DNA of 34,131 nt from Burkholderiaceae bacterium (GCA_014879655.1 JACSRS010000083.1:1-34131), one strand, 5' to 3'. Shown: positions 19,844 through 27,487, counted from the stretch's first letter. Translations and numbers: made by a program. The notes: generated by a model not told the origin, from the sequence alone.

Positions 19844-21799
19844 TCAAGCCTCGCAGGCCAGCAGTGCATCCAGCGAGGCTGTGACCAGTCCGGACGTGTC
19901 AATACTTTCAACAACCTTGACTTCAAGGCCCCGGGGCAGGCGCAGACCGGATTGACTGACTGCATGCATGGCGCCAGCGCTGGCGACGACGGTTCGGGGC
20001 CTGAGCGAGCGTACCGCTTCAATCCAGGCACCCGCAACCGCCTTGTTCGGAGTTCCCGCGGGTGCCGCCAGCACGAGCACGTCACAACGGTCAACGGGCC
20101 AGCCACTCGCAGGAAACTGCCGTTCACCAGGCAAGGACAACACGACAGCATCTACTTTTCGGTCACGCAGCAGCATGCGGGCACCCTGGAACAGACCAAT
20201 GGGACCGCGAGTAATTCGGCGGCTGGATATCCAGACCCCTTCCGGCTCGGCCAGACCGGCTGTGCACGTTGGTGAATCCAGCCGTGTATGCACATTCACC
20301 GCCACTTCTGCAGCGGTCGATGCGCCCAGTACCACAAGGACCGGTATTCGGCCATCCCCATCGCCAAGCAGACTGCGCAGCATGGGTTTGTGTAATGTTG
20401 TGAACATCTGCGGCTGGGCATTGACCTCGCAGATCGCCGCGCCGGTATGTATCCACGAGCGCGCGATATCCGGGATCAGAAGGTCGACGCCCGCCACGTC
20501 GAGCCGAAGCAACCGGGCGGCTCGGACAGCGAGCGCAAGATTGTCTGGATGGGCAAGTGCTGGCTCGAAGGGAACGGGCACACCGCCACTGGCAACATTG
20601 GCGGCAGCGCGCAGTCGCACGACCTGACCCGACGCGGGTACCGAAGTCGCATCAAGGCCAACGGCAACAAGCATGCGCCCGGCTTCATCGTCAAGCGCCA
20701 TCTGCTTGAGATATTTGCGGTCATCAGTGGCTGTCCTGCGCGCCAGATTCTGCTGTTCGAGCAAGATTGCCACACTGTTCACGCCATCGCCCGTGACGCC
20801 ACCAGGCACACGTTCAAGGATGCCCTGAACTTCTTCGTCCACGACTTGCAGGCGATAGTCTCTGCCGCGAATGTGCTTTTCCACCAGTACTCGCCTTGAC
20901 AGCTTGCGAGCGGCAAAAAATGCCGCACGTACGGATTCTGGCGATTCGAGGTTCGCGAAAACGCCCACGCCACCGTCCAGGTCAACGGGTTTGACAACAA
21001 CCGGATAGCCGAGCATTTGCGCCTGGCTGACCGCTTCGTCCTCGTTCAGCGCAGCCGCATGTGCGGGAACGGGTATACCGCCTGCACGCAGGATTGCGGC
21101 CGCTTTGACTTTGTCACGTGCGACCATTGTCGAGATCTGCGGCGTGGCATCGGTGAAAGAACTGGACAGCCAGCGCGAGCGTGAACCCCATCCAATTTGA
21201 TGCACAGTGTCGTTGACCTGACTCCAGGGCACACCGAGTTCATGAGCAGCACGCAGGAAATGCACAGTGTTGAAGCCGCGCGGCGCAAGCCTGGCAAGTT
21301 CGCTGATCAGCGAGGTTAATTGCACGGATAGACTTTGGACCGATCGTTTCTCCGGGTCACGATCGAACGCGATCGAACGCGTGATCATCTCGATGGCGCC
21401 CCGCAAGGCGATCAAGCCACTGGCATGGGTCAGGCATGGCAGCGCGACGGTGTGAACCCGAGCGGCGCGCCGAATCCATACCGCGTGGTCGAAAACGGGC
21501 AACCCTGACTTGACCTGAAGCGCGACGGCCCAGCGCAAGGCTTTGCGCAGGATCGTGGTATCGGTGAGAAGCTCCAGTGGTGCGGAAGGGAGTTCAAGCT
21601 GCTGCTCGATGGCGTGAGACACTGGCCCCTCGCGGGCGACGAGCCCTGTCTGGACGCTGATTTTCAGCAAGAGCGCCGGCTGTCCCAAGCCATACATGTA
21701 GCCCTCGATACCATAAACCCGATCGACTATATGGATTGGGCCTTCGCTGGCAGACGGGCTTTCATTCAGGGTGGTCATGTCGGCGAATTTATTGGGCAC
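19844..21799 (-). CDS. cyanophycin-synthetase-like ATP-grasp ligase with degenerate Mur-like domain
   Basis: This predicted ATP-dependent carboxylate-amine ligase has 651 residues. An N-terminal region (~20-215) resembles that of cyanophycin synthetase (CphA). The ATP-grasp domain (~215-480) looks intact: GWGSRSRWLSSSFTDATPQIS leads in, then ARDKVKAAAILRAGGIPVP, the ATP lysine in YPVVVKPVDLDGGVGVF, VEKHIRGRDYRL, and the Mg2+ ligands in AICEVNAQPQM. The remaining ~170 residues align in order with the start of the CphA Mur-ligase domain, but where CphA has GTNGKTTT this protein has GASTAAEV, and the domain is short. It therefore should keep one ligase activity and lack the second. The GTG at 21799 is used; an ATG at 21778 is equally possible. 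Neither has a clear ribosome site. The product is unknown. Confidence 0.8.
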   Translation of the reverse strand: MPNKFADMTTLNESPSASEGPIHIVDRVYGIEGYMYGLGQPALLLKISVQTGLVAREGPVSHAIEQQLELPSAPLELLTDTTILRKALRWAVALQVKSGLPVFDHAVWIRRAARVHTVALPCLTHASGLIALRGAIEMITRSIAFDRDPEKRSVQSLSVQLTSLISELARLAPRGFNTVHFLRAAHELGVPWSQVNDTVHQIGWGSRSRWLSSSFTDATPQISTMVARDKVKAAAILRAGGIPVPAHAAALNEDEAVSQAQMLGYPVVVKPVDLDGGVGVFANLESPESVRAAFFAARKLSRRVLVEKHIRGRDYRLQVVDEEVQGILERVPGGVTGDGVNSVAILLEQQNLARRTATDDRKYLKQMALDDEAGRMLVAVGLDATSVPASGQVVRLRAAANVASGGVPVPFEPALAHPDNLALAVRAARLLRLDVAGVDLLIPDIARSWIHTGAAICEVNAQPQMFTTLHKPMLRSLLGDGDGRIPVLVVLGASTAAEVAVNVHTRLDSPTCTAGLAEPEGVWISSRRITRGPIGLFQGARMLLRDRKVDAVVLSLPGERQFPASGWPVDRCDVLVLAAPAGTPNKAVAGAWIEAVRSLRPRTVVASAGAMHAVSQSGLRLPRGLEVKVVESIDTSGLVTASLDALLACEA

Positions 21800-21825
21800 T
21801 GGAATCGTAGGCGGTTCGTTGCAAG

Positions 21826-21862
21826 TATCCCCGGCGATACAGAAGTCCGATAGCCGGGGGTA
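21826..21862. repeat. inverted repeat upstream of the ATP-grasp gene
   Basis: TATCCCCGGC (21826-21835) and GCCGGGGGTA (21853-21862) pair at 9 of 10 positions around a 17-nt loop, 27-63 bp before the GTG start. It could be a 5'-leader hairpin or an operator. No T-run follows on the minus strand. Confidence 0.45.
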
Positions 21863-22084
21863 GAGCTGTCTTGCAGACCGATCAGCGAATGGAAGGGTAA
21901 TGACCTGCTTTGGTGGACGGTGATCGGGTTGATTTTCAAACGGCTTCGGCCAGTGTTTCGAAACCGGCTACGGCCTGCGCGTGAAATCTGGCGCCATCGG
22001 CAAGATTGTTTGTGCGCGGAGGTTCACCCGCCTTCATCTCCTGGGAGCAGGACGCAGCCACTGTTGATCCGAAACCTCGCCCCA
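21863..22084. other. gap between the ATP-grasp gene and the Crp-type regulator
   Basis: The gap between the two genes is 285 bp in all, with the inverted repeat at its left end. A minus-strand reading frame at 22037-21936 could encode 33 residues (MKAGEPPRTNN...ETLAEAV), with AGGAG touching its ATG. I do not recognise it and regard it as a doubtful small gene or a fragment. No tRNA or other RNA gene is visible. Confidence 0.4.
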
Positions 22085-22705
22085 TCAGCGTGCAGCGCCA
22101 CCGGGTAGCAGCCACAGATACTGATCGGCGCGCTGGAGTCTGCCTTGCCGCTCCATTGAATAGATGCACCGGTAGAGCGCTTCGTGCGTCACCCCGAGTT
22201 CCGCCGCGATGGACTTGATGCCCGCGCCGATGGGAAATCGCCCGTTTTCGCCTTCGGTTTCCAGCAGGTGCGCCAGACGCGCCTGCACGGTAGTCAGAGA
22301 AAGTCGTTCACATTGCAGTCTCAGCCGCCGGAGTTCGCGGTTGAGCATGGCAATCCAGCGCCCGGCAAAGGCCGGGTCCTCGTCCATAGCGGCGGTCACG
22401 TCCCGGACCGGAATCTGGATGATCGTGGCGTTGGCCACGACCTGTCCGTCACAGTGGTACTTGGGTGATTTCAGGCTGGCTTCGCTCACGAATCCCCGGC
22501 GGGTACGCTGCAGGATGACCGAAGCGCCCTGCAGGCCCGGGCGCTCCAGAATCACTTCCCCGCGGACCACAAAAAACATGTGGGAGGGCTTTTCACCGGC
22601 CTTGAACAGACAGGTTCCCCGGGGCTTGTCCACCTGCTCGAACAGGTCGGTCAGGCGCACGGGCAGCAGCTGGTGGAGCTCGTGGATAGCGGCGTCAGCA
22701 AACAT
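22085..22705 (-). CDS. Crp/Fnr family transcriptional regulator
   Basis: This 206-residue regulator has an N-terminal cyclic-nucleotide-binding-like beta-roll (~20-110; CLFKAGEKPSHMFFVVRGEVILE), a dimerisation helix (~115-150; RRLRLQCERLSLTTVQARLAHLLE) and a C-terminal winged helix-turn-helix (IKSIAAELGVTHEALYRCIYSMERQG). The Cys residues at the N-terminus do not form the FNR [4Fe-4S] pattern, so an Fe-S oxygen sensor is unlikely; the ligand is unknown. The gene is divergent from the DUF4395 gene, and an FNR-shaped palindrome lies 18-33 bp before its start, suggesting autoregulation and control of its neighbour. Confidence 0.9.
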   Translation of the reverse strand: MFADAAIHELHQLLPVRLTDLFEQVDKPRGTCLFKAGEKPSHMFFVVRGEVILERPGLQGASVILQRTRRGFVSEASLKSPKYHCDGQVVANATIIQIPVRDVTAAMDEDPAFAGRWIAMLNRELRRLRLQCERLSLTTVQARLAHLLETEGENGRFPIGAGIKSIAAELGVTHEALYRCIYSMERQGRLQRADQYLWLLPGGAAR

Positions 22706-22722
22706 GGATCAGGTCTCTTACG

Positions 22723-22746
22723 TATGATTTCAATCATATGCATATG
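22723..22746. promoter_or_regulatory. overlapping palindromes, probable Crp/Fnr-type operator
   Basis: TATGATTTCAATCATA (22723-22738) is a perfect inverted repeat with a 2-bp centre. It fits the FNR/CRP-like layout TGAT-N4-ATCA. It overlaps a second perfect palindrome, CATATGCATATG (22735-22746). Both lie in the 87-bp divergent gap between the regulator and the DUF4395 gene. Binding by this regulator is inferred from position and shape. Confidence 0.6.
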
Positions 22747-22792
22747 GCTGGCGCTGGCCAATAATTTGGGCCACGATTCAACAAAGGTGGTC

Positions 22793-23551
22793 ATGACCCG
22801 CAAAATTTTCCAATTCGGCGAGATGCGCCCTGAATACCAGATCCCCGTACTCAACGAGCGGGCGGTCCGGGCCGCGGCCGGCATGCTGTTTTTTCTCGGG
22901 ATGGTCAGCTTCATGAATGCCTGGCTCACAGGCAATTTCCAGCCCACGCGCGTCTTTGTGGTCGCCTTTCTGATCGAGTTCACCATCCGCATCTTCGTGA
23001 ACCCGCGCTTCGCGCCAATCATGATCCTGGCGCAGTGGTTTGTGCGGTGGCAGCAGCCCGAATGGACGGGGGCGCCTCAGAAGCGTTTCGCCTGGGCCAT
23101 CGGTTTTGTGCTGGCGGCCACGATGCTGTATCTGGTGGTGCTCAACCAGGTGGTCGGGCCGGTCAACCTGCTCGTGTGCGCGACCTGCCTGATCCTGCTG
23201 TTCTTTGAAACCGCTTTTGGCATCTGCATCGGCTGCCGGATCTATAACGCCTTCAACAAGGAGAAGGCCCAGCTTTGCCCCGGCAATGCCTGCGAAGTAC
23301 CCGCCGCATCGGTACCCTCGGCGTCGCTGGCTCAGGCGGCCATCGTGGGGGCTTTCGGCATCGCCGTCGCAGGGATTGCGCAGTTGACGTACCACGCCAC
23401 GCCTGCAAGGGCTGTCGTGCTCGCGCCGGCCGCAGCAGGCCTGCCGGCGGCTCCCGCCGATCCGGCTGAGGCTGAACGCTGCCGGGTGCCCGACTTCGCC
23501 AAGGCGATGGGGCACGAGGAAAAGTGGAAGTTGCACAACAACTGCCGGTGA
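22793..23551 (+). CDS. DUF4395 family integral membrane protein
   Basis: This 252-residue inner-membrane protein has the DUF4395 pattern. After NERAVRAAAGMLFFLGMVSFMNA (helix 1, ~25-45) there are further helices at ~55-75, ~100-120 and ~125-145, and a final helix near ~180-200 (AAIVGAFGIAVAGIAQLTY). The family-typical cysteine stretch ETAFGICIGCRIYNAF lies at ~142-157, followed by CPGNAC. The cysteines suggest thiol or metal chemistry but no activity is established. The C-terminal ~50 residues (Ala/Pro-rich, ending KWKLHNNCR) extend beyond the usual domain. I start at the ATG at 22793, which has AGGTGG just upstream. It is divergent from the Crp-type regulator, which probably controls it. Confidence 0.82.
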   Translation: MTRKIFQFGEMRPEYQIPVLNERAVRAAAGMLFFLGMVSFMNAWLTGNFQPTRVFVVAFLIEFTIRIFVNPRFAPIMILAQWFVRWQQPEWTGAPQKRFAWAIGFVLAATMLYLVVLNQVVGPVNLLVCATCLILLFFETAFGICIGCRIYNAFNKEKAQLCPGNACEVPAASVPSASLAQAAIVGAFGIAVAGIAQLTYHATPARAVVLAPAAAGLPAAPADPAEAERCRVPDFAKAMGHEEKWKLHNNCR

Positions 23552-23597
23552 ACCGCGCAGTCATCGGCCCGCCGGCCCACAGACGGTAGACCGTCAC

Positions 23598-23654
23598 AAA
23601 AAAACCGTCTGCAGGTCCGGCCGGGGAGGGGACCCCCTGGCCGTCCGCAGACGG
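23598..23654 (-). terminator. intrinsic terminator for the degP transcript
   Basis: Read on the minus strand, CCGTCTGC (23654-23647) pairs with GCAGACGG (23612-23605) around a GC-rich inner stem, and the stem is followed directly by seven Ts (23604-23598). A further CAGACGGT at 23580-23587 can pair with ACCGTCTG (23604-23611) as an alternative structure. It lies between the convergent DUF4395 and degP genes, so it may act in both directions. Confidence 0.75.
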
Positions 23655-23712
23655 GCTTGATGCTTTTTTGACGCCATCCCAGCGTCAAATAGTGCTTTTC
23701 AGCTATTGAAAA
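23617..23712 (+). repeat. dispersed repeat copy D
   Basis: This copy holds the full order: CCGGCCGGGG, GACCCCCTGGCC, a T-rich middle, CCCAGCGTCAAATAGTGCTT, GCTATTGAAAA. From GGGGACCCCC to GCTAT it is 79 nt, against 80 nt in copy E. It lies in a convergent intergenic gap and ends 10 bp from the degP stop. Its GC-rich head forms the inner part of the terminator. Confidence 0.7.
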
Positions 23713-23722
23713 GTGACTTTCT

Positions 23723-25213
23723 TCAGCCGACTCGCACCGGCACGAAGATCTGGTCGCTGCCCCGCTGGATCAGCAGCGCCACCGATTTGTCCGACTTGGC
23801 CATGGCCGCGCGCACCTGGTCGATGTTGCTCACCGGCGAACCGTTGATGCCGAGCAGCACGTCGCCCGGTTGCACACCGGCCGCCGCTGCCGGGCCGGCC
23901 GCGTTCTCGATCACGAGGCCCGAGGCGATGCCCGACTGCTGTTTTTCCTGCGGCTGCAGCGGGCGCAGGCTCAAGCCCAGCTTGCCCTTGCCGACGGGTT
24001 CGTCGGCCTTGGCCACTTGAGTGGCTTTCTCGGCGGCGTCGCCCAGTGTTGCGCTGATCTGCTCGGCCTTGCCGGCGCGCCAGATCTCCAGTGTCACCTT
24101 CTCGCCCGGCCTGGCCAGGCCGATGATGGCTGGCAGGTCGCCGGAGGCCACGATGGGCTGGCCGTCCACCTTGCGGATCACGTCGCCGCTCTTCAGGCCG
24201 GCCTTGTCGGCCGGTCCGCCGGGTTGCACGCTGGAGACCAGTGCGCCTTCGGGCCGGTCGAGCTTGAACGAGTCGGCAAACGCCTGGTTCACTTCCTGCA
24301 CCGCAACGCCCAGGCGCGCATGGCTGGCCTTGCCGGTCTTGATGATTTCATCCTTGACCTTCAGCGCCACGTCCATCGGAATCGCGAACGACACGCCCTG
24401 GTAACCACCGGTGCGGCTGTAGATCTGCGAATTGATGCCCACCACCTCGCCGCGCGCATTGAACAGCGGGCCGCCCGAGTTGCCGGGGTTCACCGCGACA
24501 TCGGTCTGGATGAAGGGCACGAAGCTGTCGTCGGGCAGCGAGCGGCCCTTGGCGCTGACCACGCCGGCGGTGACGGTGTTTTCAAAGCCGAACGGCGAGC
24601 CGATGGCCAGCACCCATTCACCGACCTGCAGGTTCCTGGTGCTGCCCAGCGTCACGGTGGGCAGGCCTTTGGCCTCGATCTTCAGCACGGCGACGTCGGT
24701 CTTCGGGTCGGCGCCCAGCACCTTGGCCTTGAACTCGCGCCGGTCGGTCAGCTTGACGGTGACTTCGCTGGCGTCCCGCACCACATGGGCGTTGGTCAGG
24801 ATGATGCCGTCGGCGCTGACGATGAAGCCCGAGCCCACGCCATGGGATGGCACCTGCGGGCCAAAGCCCTGGCCGCCCGGCCCGCGCGGAATGCCGAAGC
24901 GCTTGAAGAATTCCTGCATCGGGTCGCCGGGCGCCATGGCGGTCTCTTCGTCGTCATCGGCCGATTGCTTCACCTTGCCGCTGACGCTGATGTTGACCAC
25001 CGACGGGCCGTTCTGGGCGGTGATGCGCGGAAAATCCGGCAGGCTGGCGGTCGATACCGGCGCCGCAGCGGGCGCGTTTGCCACGACGGCGGTGGGCTCC
25101 ACGCTGGCGCGGGCCAGCGAATGGTTCACGGCGCCCATGGTGCCGGCGCCGATGACGCCAGCAGCCAAGAGGGACAGGACGAGTTTGCGATTGGAGAAGG
25201 TTTGAGCGTTCAT
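23723..25213 (-). CDS. Do/DegP-type periplasmic serine protease
   Basis: This 496-residue periplasmic HtrA-family protease/chaperone degrades misfolded envelope proteins. It has an N-terminal signal segment (~10-35; LVLSLLAAGVIGAGTMGAV), a trypsin-like domain with His143 (TNAHVV), Asp173 (KTDVAVLK) and Ser246 (GNSGGPLF), spaced as in DegP, and two PDZ domains (~300-385 and ~410-495). Start at 25213 with AAGGA upstream; a start nine codons earlier is possible but lacks a ribosome site. It follows an OmpR-type two-component system on the same strand after 63 bp. A CTTA direct repeat in that gap also occurs upstream of the regulator, pointing to control by that system. DegP versus MucD naming cannot be decided here. 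Confidence 0.93.
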   Translation of the reverse strand: MNAQTFSNRKLVLSLLAAGVIGAGTMGAVNHSLARASVEPTAVVANAPAAAPVSTASLPDFPRITAQNGPSVVNISVSGKVKQSADDDEETAMAPGDPMQEFFKRFGIPRGPGGQGFGPQVPSHGVGSGFIVSADGIILTNAHVVRDASEVTVKLTDRREFKAKVLGADPKTDVAVLKIEAKGLPTVTLGSTRNLQVGEWVLAIGSPFGFENTVTAGVVSAKGRSLPDDSFVPFIQTDVAVNPGNSGGPLFNARGEVVGINSQIYSRTGGYQGVSFAIPMDVALKVKDEIIKTGKASHARLGVAVQEVNQAFADSFKLDRPEGALVSSVQPGGPADKAGLKSGDVIRKVDGQPIVASGDLPAIIGLARPGEKVTLEIWRAGKAEQISATLGDAAEKATQVAKADEPVGKGKLGLSLRPLQPQEKQQSGIASGLVIENAAGPAAAAGVQPGDVLLGINGSPVSNIDQVRAAMAKSDKSVALLIQRGSDQIFVPVRVG

Positions 25214-25223
25214 CAGGAGTCCT

Positions 25224-25250
25224 TTCAGGGTGATTTGCACTGACCCTGAA
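25224..25250. promoter_or_regulatory. inverted repeat in the degP leader
   Basis: TTCAGGGT (25224-25231) and ACCCTGAA (25243-25250) are a perfect 8-bp inverted repeat with an 11-bp spacer, 11-37 bp before the degP start. It could be a leader hairpin near the ribosome site or an operator. Confidence 0.5.
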
Positions 25251-25262
25251 TATCGGACCGCT

Positions 25263-25284
25263 GACTTAGACCGCTCTTAAACCC
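25263..25284. promoter_or_regulatory. probable response-regulator box upstream of degP
   Basis: GACTTAGACCGCTCTTAAAC has CTTA half-sites 11 bp apart, the layout of OmpR-family direct repeats and close to the PmrA/QseB-type CTTAA repeat. It matches the site at 27372-27394 at 17 of 22 positions. It overlaps the stop of the upstream histidine kinase gene, 50-71 bp before degP. Confidence 0.6.
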
Positions 25285-26620
25285 TACCCGCGAGTGGCAG
25301 TCGCACCGTCACGCACAGGCCGCCCAGCGCCTCGGACGCGCCCAGCGTCAGGCTGGCCCGGTGCAGGTCGGCCACCGACTTCACGATCGACAGCCCCAGC
25401 CCGCTGCCGTTGGCCTGCGAGCCGGGCAGGCGGTGGAAGCGGTCGAGCACGCGCTCGCGGTCGGCCGGTGCGATGCCCGGCCCGCTGTCTTCCACCTGCA
25501 GCACCACGGCGGGGCCGTCGCGCCGGATCGAGACATCGACGCGGCCGCCGGCCGGCGTGTACTTGACGGCGTTGTCCAGCAGGTTGCGCAGCAGGATGGC
25601 CAGCGCATCGGCGTAGCCGCTGACGGCGTCGTCGTCGGCCTGGCCCAGCCCGACGTCCACCCCGGCGGCACCGGCAGCGCTCGCGCAGTCGGCCAGCGCG
25701 CGCCGGGCCAGTTCGGCCAGCCGAACCGGCTCGGGCTTGAGGCCGCTGGCCTGCGTCGATTGCTGGCGCGCCAGCACCAGCAGTTGCTCGACCAGTCGCG
25801 TGGCGCGGTCGATGCCGGCGGCCAGCCGCTGCACCGAGCGCTCGCGCGTGGTCTCGTCGCCCGCGCGCTGCAGGCCCTGCACCTGCAGCTTGAGCGCCGC
25901 CAGCGGCGAGCGCAGTTCGTGCGCGGCGTCGGCCACGAAGTTCTTCTGCGCATCAAACGCCTGTCGCACCCGCACGATCAGCTGGTTGAGCTCATGCACC
26001 AGCGGGAGCAGCTCGTCGGGCAGGTCTTCTTCGCCCACCTCGCTCAGGTCGTCGGCCTTGCGCTGGGACAGCTGGCGCTGCACGCGCGCGACCGGAATCA
26101 TCGAGCGGCGCACCACCCACCAGACGATCAGCATCAACAGCGGCGCCACCAGGGCGATCGAAGCAACGGCCCGCAGCGCCAGCGAGCGCGCCATCTGGCG
26201 GCGCACCGCCATGTCCTGCGCAACCTGCACCACCTGCGCGCCGGTCTGGATGGAGAACACCCGGTACATCGTGCCCTGCGCCGGCACGTCGGCAAAGCCC
26301 AGGATGGCGCGCTGCGGCAGCGCCACGCGGCCGGTCGACTGGAACACCTGCACGCCGTTTTCGGTCCAGACCTGGACCAGGAATTCGTCGTTGACGTCGG
26401 CCGGATTCAGGCGACGGTGCCCGCCCGGTCCCGGCTCGGGCAGGCCTGCGCGCAGCGACAGCGCCATCTGCTGCATGTGGTAGTCGAAGATGTCGTCGGC
26501 CTGCGCCAGCGTGGTGCGGTAGGTCATCACCGCCTGCAGCAGTGCCACGATGACGATGGCGCCCAGCAGCGACCACAACAACCGGGCGCGCAGCGAGTGG
26601 GTGGCCGGCTGAACAGTCAT
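25277..26620 (-). CDS. two-component sensor histidine kinase (QseC/PmrB-like)
   Basis: This 447-residue inner-membrane sensor has a first membrane helix (~12-32; LLWSLLGAIVIVALLQAVMTY), a periplasmic sensor stretch (~33-160), a second helix (~165-187; VASIALVAPLLMLIVWWVV), a HAMP-like linker, the phospho-accepting H-box FVADAAHELRSPLAALKLQ (~235), and an ATPase domain with N (LLRNLLDNAVKYT), G1 (VEDSGPGIAP) and G2 (GSGLGLSIVKSV) boxes. The ATG overlaps the stop of the response regulator (ATGA), so the pair is translationally coupled. The signal is unknown; QseC- and PmrB-type kinases sense envelope or metal conditions, and the linked protease supports envelope stress. Confidence 0.93.
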   Translation of the reverse strand: MTVQPATHSLRARLLWSLLGAIVIVALLQAVMTYRTTLAQADDIFDYHMQQMALSLRAGLPEPGPGGHRRLNPADVNDEFLVQVWTENGVQVFQSTGRVALPQRAILGFADVPAQGTMYRVFSIQTGAQVVQVAQDMAVRRQMARSLALRAVASIALVAPLLMLIVWWVVRRSMIPVARVQRQLSQRKADDLSEVGEEDLPDELLPLVHELNQLIVRVRQAFDAQKNFVADAAHELRSPLAALKLQVQGLQRAGDETTRERSVQRLAAGIDRATRLVEQLLVLARQQSTQASGLKPEPVRLAELARRALADCASAAGAAGVDVGLGQADDDAVSGYADALAILLRNLLDNAVKYTPAGGRVDVSIRRDGPAVVLQVEDSGPGIAPADRERVLDRFHRLPGSQANGSGLGLSIVKSVADLHRASLTLGASEALGGLCVTVRLPLAGRV

Positions 26621-27276
26621 TGCCGGGGCACCATGTAACCGACGCCGCGCACGTTCTGGATCAGCCCGGCGCCCAGCTTCTTGCGCAGGCCGTGCACATA
26701 GACCTCCACCGCGTTGCTGCTGATGCCGTCCTTCCAGCCGTAGAGCTTTTCTTCGAGCTGTGCGCGCGACAGCACCATGCCGGGCCGCGCCAGCAGGGGT
26801 TCGAGCACCGCCCACTCGCGCGCCGACAGCACCACCGGCTGGCCGTCGGCCTGCACTTCGCGCGTGACCGGGTTGATACTCACGCCCAGGTGCTCGTACA
26901 CCGGCTCGGCGCGGCCGGCGGCGCGGCGCAGCAGGGCGCGGATGCGCGCCAGCAGCTCGTCCAGGTCGTAGGGCTTGAGCACGTAGTCGTCGGCGCCAGC
27001 GTCGAGGCCGGCAATGCGGTCGGGCACCGAATCGCGGGCGGTGGCAATCAGCACCGGCGTGCGGTCCTTGCGCTGGCGCATCGCGCGCAGCACCGTCAGA
27101 CCGTCGCGCCGGGGCAGGCCCAGGTCGAGCAGCACCAGGTCGTAGGGCGCACTTTGTAGCGCGGTGTCGGCCATCTCGCCGTCTTTCACCCAGTCCACGG
27201 CATAGTTTTCGGCGCGCAGCAGGTCCAGCACGGCTTCGCCGATCATCTGGTCGTCTTCAACGAGCAGCAGTCTCAT
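26617..27276 (-). CDS. OmpR/PhoB-type response regulator (QseB/PmrA-like)
   Basis: This 219-residue response regulator has a receiver domain (~1-118) with the acidic pair in LLLVEDDQMIGE, the phospho-acceptor Asp in YDLVLLDLGLPRRDG (~51), TARDSVPDRIAGLDAGADDYV and the conserved Lys in LKPYDLDEL. The C-terminal winged helix (~125-219) has LSAREWAVLEPLLARPG, SRAQLEEKLYGW and the recognition helix SSNAVEVYVHGLRKKL. The start at 27276 opens MRLLLVEDD as in the family. It is first in the operon regulator-kinase-protease. A CTTA direct repeat about 96 bp upstream suggests autoregulation. Confidence 0.94.
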   Translation of the reverse strand: MRLLLVEDDQMIGEAVLDLLRAENYAVDWVKDGEMADTALQSAPYDLVLLDLGLPRRDGLTVLRAMRQRKDRTPVLIATARDSVPDRIAGLDAGADDYVLKPYDLDELLARIRALLRRAAGRAEPVYEHLGVSINPVTREVQADGQPVVLSAREWAVLEPLLARPGMVLSRAQLEEKLYGWKDGISSNAVEVYVHGLRKKLGAGLIQNVRGVGYMVPRQ

Positions 27277-27371
27277 GGTGTGAAGGTGTCGGGGCGACGG
27301 TGGGCAAGGGGCGAATTTACCTGAGGGGCGCGTGCAGGCGCGCCGCGAATATCCGCAATCATCGGCTTGGC

Positions 27372-27394
27372 GACTTAGGCCGGGCTTAGAACCG
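27372..27394. promoter_or_regulatory. probable response-regulator box in the divergent gap
   Basis: GACTTAGGCCGGGCTTAGAA carries two CTTAG half-sites 11 bp apart, matching the box upstream of degP. It lies midway in the 211-bp gap between the response regulator (minus) and the DUF3305 gene (plus), about 95 bp from each start, so it could affect either or both. No other gene is visible in the gap (27277-27487). Confidence 0.6.
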
Positions 27395-27487
27395 GCGGAC
27401 TTTTGCCACATTGGGAGAAGGGAAAACCTGCGGCACTTGCAGCCGGTCCATCGCGTACAGTCGGCGTTTTCCCGGAAAGTCCCGCGC

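Noticed and set aside
21361-21380. Tandem duplication of GATCGAACGC
   Set aside because: It lies within the ATP-grasp coding frame, has only two units and is probably a chance coding repeat.
21936-22037. 33-codon minus-strand frame between the Crp-type and ATP-grasp genes
   Set aside because: No recognisable similarity, and the AGGAG directly touches the ATG, which is too close for efficient initiation. Mentioned in the gap entry only.
27400-27480. Possible sigma54 promoter (GGCAC...TTGCA) before the DUF3305 gene
   Set aside because: The GG and GC elements are not 10 bp apart as sigma54 requires; TTGCA follows GGCAC directly.
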